Source of the DNA: Caprella mutica
Taxonomy: Eukaryota; Arthropoda; Malacostraca; Amphipoda; Caprellidae
Direction of reading: 5' to 3'
Length of the DNA stretch: 64,000 bases
Assembly (NCBI GenBank): GCA_947561585.1
Contig: CANNZV010000936.1
Span: 1-64,000, forward strand
Shown: positions 57,379 through 64,000 of the stretch, one piece after another
Layout of the letters: each line of letters starts with the position of its first letter
Position numbering within the stretch: the first letter of the stretch is position 1
The notes under the pieces: model-generated
Told to the model about the DNA's origin: nothing
What the model saw: only the letters and a program-made list of their open reading frames with translations
The model's database searches: none
Translations under genes and position numbers: made by a program

Positions 57379-57606
57379 TTTTTCAAGAGAATCCTGGTAC
57401 TCCTTGAATATCATTTCCCTCATCACGCCGATCTTGTTCTTCTGGAAATAAACCTCCATTGCTTCTTTCGCAGTCTTGAGATGCCAATTCTCCAATTCAT
57501 CAGGTGAGAAGGGGATTTCGAAGTCGCAAACATAATTCTTCATAACCATTTTGTACTTTTCCAAAGCTGCATCTCTTGCAGTCTCACTGGATGCTCGAGC
57601 GGCGGC
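57379..57606 (-). CDS. GBP/atlastin-like gene, helical-domain exon
   Basis: 228 bp, acceptor TTGTCTAG and donor GTAACT, phase 0 at both ends, 76 codons. Reads AAARASSETARDAALEKYKM, then FSPDELENWHLKTAKEAMEV, then a closing KEYQDSLEK. The order (Ala-rich helix, short loop with a proline before DELxxxHLxxKEEAM, then a xxYxxxLE helix) matches the middle helical domain that follows the GTPase domain in atlastins and guanylate-binding proteins. The known role of the family is GTP-driven membrane tethering/fusion (atlastin) or immune membrane binding (GBP). This exon carries no catalytic residues, so the function of this copy is inferred from the family only. Confidence 0.7.
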
Positions 57607-57769
57607 CTAGACAAGGAAAAAATAATATATCGGATATAGCTATTGGAAGACCTATCCATGAAATTATATACTGATGATTTAAATGCATTCTGTTCCAGTA
57701 GACCTCTAATTCTGAAGAGTTAATTGTATCATTACTATGAATCAGTTTCAATCTAACTTTACAACTTAC

Positions 57770-57954
57770 ATCAGCGAATGCAAATGGATCTGGCAAATCC
57801 ATTTTTTCGAACATGTTCACGAAATTCTTGAATAAATCAAAGAGTTGTTGTCCACTCATCACCTCCTCTTTGAACTTCTTTTTAACAAGGTAATCTGGAT
57901 GCAAGAGACTGGGAACCAGGTGGCGAAGGTGGTCTTGGAACTTTGGATCCAATT
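57770..57954 (-). CDS. GBP/atlastin-like gene, linker-region exon
   Basis: 185 bp between acceptor TTTCATCTAG and donor GTAAGT, entering with two bases of a split codon and leaving in phase 0. Reads LDPKFQDHLRHLVPSLLHPD, then QQLFDLFKNFVNMFEKMDLP and DPFAFAD. LVPxLL...LFxxFKxxVxxFxxxxLPxP is the hallmark of the end of the atlastin/GBP GTPase domain leading to the helical domain. A phase-1 exon must precede it. None carrying the G1-G4 GTPase motifs was found between here and 60940, so the gene is either truncated or has 5' exons beyond the neighbouring gene. Confidence 0.75.
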
Positions 57955-58525
57955 CTAGATGAAATAACAAAAATAAATAAAATATTAGAAATAATTATAT
58001 ATGGGGTGACACAAAAGTTCTGCTACTCAATTTCGTTCATTGTAACTAAAATACATTTAAACTCATGAGTTATGAAGTATTAGTTCCTCCATAACTCAGA
58101 GCCACTTCATAGCTCAGGAACACTGATAGTTTCTATGATTGAAATCTTAGAGAAAACTATAGTCTTTAAAAGATAACAACGACAAATTCATGACATATAT
58201 TGTTACCTTCGCAGAATGCGGGAAGGTCATGTTTTTGCCGTGGTATATTTATTTATTTATCATCTTGTTATTCTGTTATGACACTTCTGGGGTTTGAGAA
58301 TTGACACTAGACTTTCAAATTTTAATGGGAATATATGTGAATTTATCCCTTCAGAACTAATTGTTTATTCTTTATTTCCATAATTGAGTAACTGATCTAA
58401 TAAATGTCTATCAATATCAAATATTAACTTTAGTGTTTCAGTTGCTAAATTCAAGAAGGTGTTGTGACCGTCACTGTTGCCATACCAGCATCTTATTCTG
58501 TCACGATTAACCAGTTGAATATTTA
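57955..58525. other. Upstream flank of the GBP-like exons
   Basis: AT-rich DNA. 58196-58262 is a minus-strand retroposon tail (AAAACATGACCTTCCCGC then GCGAAGGTAAC), the same tail as at 29935-29998. No GTPase-domain exon recognised. Confidence 0.45.
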
Positions 58526-60060
58526 GGGGAGAACCGGGTGAGTTCGTACATTTTTCCTTTCAAGGCTTATAGAATCTTAACTATTCAGGATACAAGTTCG
58601 TTCTAAATCACAATCGAATCTATAGCTATTCAACTGGTTATAACTACAAACTACAAGCAGAGTACCACTCCATACAGTACTAAACAAGGGAGAAAAAGAA
58701 AAATTAAGTAAGAATTTCATGTACTGAATGGAAAATATTACATAAGCTTTGAATACTGTATCCTCACAATTGACTAAAACCCTTATGAGATAACAAAAAA
58801 TCACAAAAGGCTTCATCACCGATGTCTTCTGAACTAGATCACAGAAGAGAATGAGCGTCAATTTCCATCGTTAGCCTACGCTTTGTCACTGGTGAATTTG
58901 AGTTTCTCTTTCTTGAAATTTGTTTCTCTCTTATCAAGGGTATCAGTTGTTATCATTGACCTTCTTGGTAATCTGCCTCTAATGCTGCACTTTCTAGGAG
59001 GAGCCTTTGCGAATGGCCGAATGCTTTCTAAAGATGTTCCTAAAATGAAACATTCAATCTAGAGGGCCTTGTTGTCGCTCGGTGGATGGTGAAGTAGGAG
59101 AAGCCTTAGTGGCGTGTGAAGTAAGAGAAGACTCGGTGGATGGTGAAAAATGAGAATCCTTGGCCCCGCTAGAAGTAAGAGAAGGCTCGATGGATGGCAA
59201 AGTAGGAGAAGGCTCGATTGATGGTGAAGTAGGAGAAGGCTCGATGGATGGTAAAGTAGGAGCAGGCTCTATGGATGGTGAAGTAGGAGCAGGTTCGGTG
59301 GATGGTGCATTTTCTACTCGGTTGCGCTGATAATGGTTTGAACTATTCTCAGCATATTCTGGAAAAGCGCCATTCTTTAGTAGTTCGCTGGTAAAAGCTT
59401 TCTTTCCTAATTAATGCTTATCAAATTCTGAACCATTTCTGGATCTCTTTGTGGCATCTTACAGCGTCATCAGAGGAAATTTTTACAATTTAGCAGCTTT
59501 ACGTACTGCTGTTCCATTTTCCCAGACGTTATATGCCTCTTCCACATCACAGGAAAAATACTGTTTCATTCTTTTACGTGTATATACTCGAGGCATATAA
59601 ATAAATATAGAGGTGAATTCATAAATAATGGGGTGAAACCGTACAGAAGAGGATGTACCCGTACATATTCGTATGATGACACCCCACACCACCATTTTAT
59701 TTTCAAAATGGAATACATCAGATATTAATGAGTTTTAACTAAATGTTAACGTTTACATACGTAGAGAATATCCTAGTGAATACTAGTATTCCATATAAAG
59801 TTTCTAGATAGTAAACTGTAATTGCTATGGCTTAGCTCAAGTAGTGAGGAAATTACAATTTAGGCCTGCAAAATTATATGACCTCTCACCGTAGGAACAT
59901 ACCACTCACTCACGCGGCTGAAACTTGTTTCAAACTGATTGCTATTATACTGTATACTGTGTATAGGACCACTCAAATTTCAACGGGTTAGAACATAACA
60001 GGTGTTGAGTTATGGCCCTGTACGGATTCACCCGCTGTACGAACTCACCCGGTTCTCCCC
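58526..60060 (-). mobile_element. Degenerate pogo/Tigger-like transposon, 1535 bp
   Basis: Perfect 25-bp TIRs start GGGGAGAACCGGGTGAGTTC (58526-58550) and mirror at 60036-60060, flanked by TA at 58524-58525 and 60061-60062. A second inner TGTACGGATTCACCC near the right end is a subterminal repeat. Transposase remnants read on the minus strand, but the catalytic DDE region is absent. The intact ends and exact TA duplications suggest a fairly recent insertion of an already deleted copy. Confidence 0.9.
58876..59596 (-). pseudogene. pogo/Tigger-type transposase remnant
   Basis: From ATG at 59596 the frame begins MPRVYTRKRMKQYFSCDVEE and continues NGTAVRKAAKL, matching the N-terminal HTH_psq/CENP-B-type DNA-binding segment of Tigger transposases. 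In-frame stops follow at about 59480 and in the next 70 bp. The long DDE catalytic domain is missing (internal deletion). A Ser/Pro/Thr repeat follows (59060-59330, tandem PSIEPSPTSP). After a possible acceptor (59040) comes a basic C-terminal segment, IRPFAKAPPRKCSIRGRLPR through DTLDKRE, ending at TAG 58876, typical of the C-terminus of insect Tigger-like proteins. Non-functional. Confidence 0.75.
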
Positions 60061-60062
60061 TA

Positions 60063-60939
60063 ATGCCTATATCATGGATTAATTAATTATTTCATATCTA
60101 AAAGGGAGTTTTCCGTGCACGAGTTTTCCGGGCACCACCAAATTCGATGCAATTTGCAGCAAAATGATAAGAAACATTAGCCTTGATGAATAAAGCAATA
60201 AAATATTTGCTTGGAGGGGACCTTTAAAGAATACAAACTATAATTTTATGAAGCAGAAAATAATTTGAAGAATTATTAGGGCCAGAAAGCTTTTTGGTCC
60301 CTGAACATGGTTGGTACCAAAGCTCTTGGTAGCTAAAAGCTCATCCCTACAAACAACGGTCTGTCGATTCGATGGAACAATCTATCGATTCGAGATCCCA
60401 GACGATCGAAAAGAAATCGAATCGATATATGTTGTTTATAGGGAGTCTGAAATTATAGGGAGTCTGAAATTATAGGGAGTCTGAAATTGGTATGAGACCA
60501 ACAGCTCCCAGAAAACACAAAGTAATGAAGTAGAAACGAAAAAGATATGTACGCTCTTAGCTAAAAGATAGATATTTGATTTCTCGTTTTGTCGATTTGA
60601 TTACTTACAGATTTCTAAAAGAAAATACGGTGCACCGCGATACGGTATCTAAAAGAAATCTATATTGTAGCGAAATCACTTTCAATTAGCTATGTTTCAG
60701 TAAAAGCACCGGCGACTGCACTAACAGATAGAAGAGGGAAATGAAGAGGTAATAGTAAAAGCCTACGAGTCTACCTAACACAAAAATTTAAGACCTCGTA
60801 GTTGAAGAGCATAACCCTAGCGCTATCCTCCAAAACTGCAAGTAGCGTTAAAAATGTTAACATGAATAAAGGACAATCCAATTAAGCTTCAACAGTTCAT
60901 CTAACAAATTATACGAAAGTTTCTAATCTTTTTTATTAC
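60063..60939. other. Region between transposon and GPR180-like exons
   Basis: GGGAGTCTGAAATTATA is repeated three times at 60439-60488. 60350-60430 is rich in TCGATTCGAT words. 60700-60880 is an inverted copy of 55735-55925. No continuation of the GPR180-like gene (expected further TM exons) was recognised. Confidence 0.45.
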
Positions 60940-61098
60940 CTGCAGAAGAAAATGGAGAGTGTGCGGGTTGTGGTCTATAACCATGGTTGTTCTGAGTTCA
61001 CAGAGGTACCACACGGTTACTAGACACCTCAGAACTAGTGACAGGATACCACTCCACTTGCTGTAGTGGTAGGTATCTTCTACTACAGAGTGAAGTAC
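60940..61098 (-). CDS. GPR180/TMEM145-like gene, TM exon (third seen)
   Basis: 159 bp, acceptor ATGTTTCCAG, donor GTAATA, phase 0 both ends, 53 codons. Reads VLHSVVEDTYHYSKWSGILS, then LVLRCLVTVWYLCELRTTMV and ends DHNPHTLHFLLQ. A loop with conserved Tyr and W-x-G leads into a transmembrane helix ending WYLCELRTTM, the pattern of the intimal-thickness-related receptor family (GPR180, TMEM145). It lies 267 bp downstream of the preceding exon. The next exon of the family, carrying a further TM segment, is not found, so the gene may be cut off by rearrangement around the 58526-60060 transposon. Confidence 0.72.
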
Positions 61099-61129
61099 CT
61101 GGAAACATAAGGCAACTTTAGAGGTAGGT

Positions 61130-61335
61130 ACAAAGGTAGTATCTTAGAGATAAATAAATAAAGTCCACAAATGTAGTATCTTGAATATATATATAAATAA
61201 GTTCTGCAACGGTAGTATTTTAGAGATATACAAATAGATGGACACAAATGTAGTATCTTGGATATATATATAAATAAGTTCTGCAACGGTAATATTTTAG
61301 AGGTATACAAATAGATGGACACAAAGGGAGTATCT
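61130..61335. repeat. 78-bp tandem repeat in the GPR180-like intron
   Basis: About 2.5 copies of a unit with TGTAGTATCTTGAATATATA and GTTCTGCAACGGTAGTATTT. Minus-strand frame 61083-61322 over it is spurious. Confidence 0.85.
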
Positions 61336-61365
61336 TAGAGATTAAGTTAATGACGCCATAGTTAC

Positions 61366-61578
61366 CTTAGTGGCAATGTAGAGTATAAGACAGAGGCAAT
61401 TGTACAGCACCCACAGCACATAGAGGGTAACAGTGTGCTGCCCATAACTGTTAGTAACGGCCCATCCTTTCGCTAACAGCAACAACAGCAGTAAAAAGAG
61501 ACTCTCTGAACACCCCAGCAATATCTCAGACACAATGTCAAGAGACCTGACGTACTGGCCTGAACTTCCTTGTATGAT
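61366..61578 (-). CDS. GPR180/TMEM145-like gene, two-TM exon (second seen)
   Basis: 213 bp, acceptor CTATCTTCAG, donor GTAACT, phase 0 both ends, 71 codons. Reads IIQGSSGQYVRSLDIVSEIL, then a helix ESLFLLLLLLLAKGWAVTNS, and a second helix VTLYVLWVLYNCLCLILYI ending ATK. L-rich TM followed by LLAKGW-x-xT is the signature of the GPR180/TMEM145 family (multi-pass membrane proteins with an N-terminal extracellular domain). This is the best identified exon of the gene. Family functions are poorly known; signalling or trafficking roles have been proposed for vertebrate GPR180. Confidence 0.82.
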
Positions 61579-62355
61579 CTGAAGATAGGAGATAGTGTGG
61601 CACTGAGACAACTTGAACACTGTCAAACTATTCGAATGTTTGTGTTTGTCTGTTTGTCAATCATAAGATTGTCCAAACTGTTGATAATCTCCGAAGGCAA
61701 ATACTCAAACGGGTGGGTTGTCAATTTCGTGCATGTTCAATATTGTTAGCTACAGGTACAATTGTTAAACTAGTAAGTTTAAAAATTGATAGTTTATGAT
61801 GAAGCTTTTCTTCAATAATTTCCCAAATCACTTCTAACGAGTTTAATAACTAATACTTTCCTCGTGTGACTCTAAGAGGTTGCATAGACACTCACAGTGT
61901 TCGTGTACTTAGTGTTTGTTATTAACGTTTTACCTAACAGACATTGGGTGACCGGAAATTTATGTCTCGAACTTATAAATGGCTAATAGTAGTTTGTTCT
62001 ATCCACTAGTTTGTTGTACTGTACACTTCATGATTGCTTAATGACCTGGCAGGGGGTCCAGGGAGCGACATGCCCCTCTTTACATCCATCTTAGAATTTT
62101 TTTTATACATCAGGCCGAAAGTTCAGCTCAAATCTCTCAAGTTAAATAAATGTCAAAATTACAAATGTTACGTATCATTTTACAACTGTTAATGATGTTA
62201 TCAGCTTTTAATAAATACACTACACATTTTAGTACTCATAATTTCAACTTTTTATATTATTGATCTTTAATAAAATTAGACCGAATTTCCTAGAACCTAC
62301 AGATTGATAGGTAGTGTGTTATAATTGGCGTAATTACAGGTAAATCATCTCTCAC
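61579..62355. other. Intron of the GPR180-like gene
   Basis: 777 bp, AT-rich, no repeat or extra exon recognised. Confidence 0.5.
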
Positions 62356-62433
62356 CTGACTAATTGAAGCGAAGAGAAGGGTGAAGGTTTGGAGAGTTAG
62401 AACACCTGTGAACAGCTGTATCACAGGTAGACG
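62356..62433 (-). CDS. GPR180/TMEM145-like gene, short TM exon (first seen)
   Basis: 78 bp, acceptor TTTTTGACAG, donor GTGAGA, phase 0 both ends, 26 codons, too short to appear among long frames. Reads RLPVIQLFTGVLTLQTFTLL then FASISQ, one hydrophobic helix, immediately before the exon with LLAKGW. In the family a helix of this kind precedes the SxxLFxLLLLLLAKGW segment, so position and content agree. The exons encoding the extracellular domain must lie upstream beyond the MITE at 63285 or outside the window. Confidence 0.65.
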
Positions 62434-63284
62434 CTGTCAAAAACACAGATGTTAAACACCAAGCTCATAATTAGGAATTCATTTAGCTAATGATTACGGC
62501 CCAGTTGCGAAATACGACTCCCTCTAATGGGTAATAAGTGTTTTTGTGTGTTTTTAATGACGGCTGTCATGAAATACGACACCTTCCAAATATGAAAATT
62601 ATATCCGACTCCTCAATCATAAAATGTGATATTTTGGTGATTGAAAAGAGATGGCTGTCACGAAACACGACTCCTCATGTTATACACAACGTAAGACCAA
62701 CCTAACCTACCTTCAATTGGAAAACAAAAAGCCTTTCTATGTTTATACCATTCATTTTAAGTACAACTTATTAAACCTTATAATACAATGAAATGTCCTT
62801 TATAAAACTTTATAATATCACCCCCATAAATAGTTTCCTTATCTTTTTTTGTCTGTCTGTCTGTGGTCTGTCACGCTTCAAGTAATGTCATAGAGTAATG
62901 ATAAACTACTCTAGAGAGAGGAAGTGTTGCAGCGATTGCAGGACGCTAAGGAAGACGGTGTAGAACCTTATTATGTTTCAGTTATATCATTTCTCCATTA
63001 AACTGACGCTAGATTGCCAGTCACGTGACCCAGAAATAAGGATTTTAGCGTCCCGCAAGACGCGATATTATTTTAGCAACTGACTCACCATTAGAGTAAT
63101 ATTCAGAAAATAGGCTAAATATGTTAACAGGTGGTAGCATGAATACTTATTCTTAAATGAGTGGAATAAATGATTATTAATTTATTACTATAACTGAATT
63201 AGAAATTATTTAAAATCTACAGTTATAGTTTATAAAAGAAATATTTGCAACATCTGACATAAAATTTAAATACTCTGCCACTTA
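62434..63284. repeat. Intron or 5' flank with dispersed repeat
   Basis: 62816-63280 is related to the intronic repeat at 37530-37760 (TTTGTCTGTCTGTCTGTGGT; GGTGGTAGCATGAATACTTA; GAATTAGAAATTATTT), interrupted by about 220 bp of other DNA (62890-63110). 62500-62680 has irregular ACGACTCCT repeats. No exon recognised. Confidence 0.55.
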
Positions 63285-63936
63285 AGCCCCGTCCAGACGG
63301 TCAAATTTTTCAGAGAAGTGACAAACTAAATGACGATAACTTCCTAGCGTCAGCAAACCGTCAAACATTTCATCAGTTTTTTTATTCCAACATGTTGGAT
63401 ATCGTCAGCAAAAAGTTTGTCAAACTTTTTGCAGACGATAAAGTTTGAAGTACACACTGACTTTCCGGTAATAACATTTTTTTATTTGCGCGTCATTTTA
63501 GATTATGACAGCTAGGTACACCTACAAAAACCTAAATTTTTTCAAATTTAGTATATATCTAGTTACAATGGCTGACGACAGACTCTTCATTACTTGGTTG
63601 TATTAGAATGTATTAGATCTAATTTATAGGTAGGCTACGTTGTGAATTGTTTTCTATGATCTATTTTTGACTATCCTTTTCAAGACAATATTTTGTCATT
63701 AAACACAAATTATTTTTTCTGGTTTCTAACTGTTCTAAATTTAAAAAATATACATACCAAGTTATATAATTTTTATTTTCACGATACATAACATTAATTT
63801 TGACGAAACTGACGCCAGTGAACCTCAAACTTTTGGCGAGAAAAATTGACCGTGTAGACACTCCTTGAAAACTGACGATAAGTTTGTCATTAAGTTTGTC
63901 ACTTCTCTAAAAATATTTGACCGTCTGGACGGGGCT
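63285..63936. mobile_element. PIF/Harbinger-like MITE, 652 bp, TTA target duplication
   Basis: Ends AGCCCCGTCCAGACGGTCAA and TTGACCGTCTGGACGGGGCT are inverted over about 45 bp, with flanking TTA (63282-63284 and 63937-63939). A 3-bp TTA duplication is characteristic of PIF/Harbinger. Subterminal GACGATA/TATCGTC words repeat. The 66-codon minus frame inside is not recognisable as a transposase. Confidence 0.8.
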
Positions 63937-64000
63937 TTATCAGTCATGTCTAAGATATAATTATAATAGCTTATAGCTAATTGTTTTTTTTTTCAATTAA

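Noticed and set aside
58577..58861. 94-codon minus-strand frame inside the pogo-like element
   Set aside because: No similarity to transposase domains; it lies 3' of the transposase stop and appears to be chance.
63661..63861. 66-codon frame inside the terminal MITE
   Set aside because: No recognisable transposase motif; the element is a non-coding MITE with TTA duplications.

Overview
The window is eukaryotic nuclear DNA: very AT-rich, with short exons bounded by GT/AG introns, almost no long open frames, and mobile-element debris throughout. The gene families (a guanylate-binding/atlastin-like GTPase and a GPR180/TMEM145-like membrane protein), the element types (Helitrons, Tc1/mariner-pogo and PIF/Harbinger-like TIR elements) and the density of minisatellites suggest an arthropod, probably an insect with a large genome. 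A hemipteran is my guess, but no species can be named from the sequence.

Positions 1-36300 are almost gene-free. They hold about twenty tandem arrays with units of 14 to 56 bp, separated by AT-rich unique DNA and small TIR elements. Two isolated exon candidates lie here: 19708-19831 (+) and a possible first exon at 23897-23945 (-). Several arrays can be traced to a transposon part: a Helitron 3' end (12660-13050), a pogo-like MITE terminus (18584-19158), a hairpin-element core (27434-27992) and probably the 32-bp satellite at 1-2449 and 34403-36308.

Positions 36305-54278 (+) carry an unrecognised gene. A block of about 8 kb with five exons occurs twice, about 10.9 kb apart. Each copy encodes a 287-codon cassette (exons of 312, 161, 178, 126 and 84 bp). 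All splice sites and frames are intact in both copies, and the cassette starts and ends in the same codon phase, so exon 5 of the first copy can splice in frame to exon 1 of the second. Differences between copies are overwhelmingly amino-acid changing. The introns hold nested mobile elements that date events before and after the duplication.

Positions 56268-57954 (-) hold the three 3' exons of a GBP/atlastin-like gene: helical middle domain and coiled-coil tail, with no GTPase-domain exons found. Positions 60940-62433 (-) hold three transmembrane exons of a GPR180/TMEM145-like gene, without its 3' exons. Between them lies a degenerate pogo/Tigger-like transposon (58526-60060) with perfect 25-bp TIRs and TA target duplications. 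The window ends with a PIF/Harbinger-like MITE (63285-63936). No rRNA, tRNA or CRISPR was seen.
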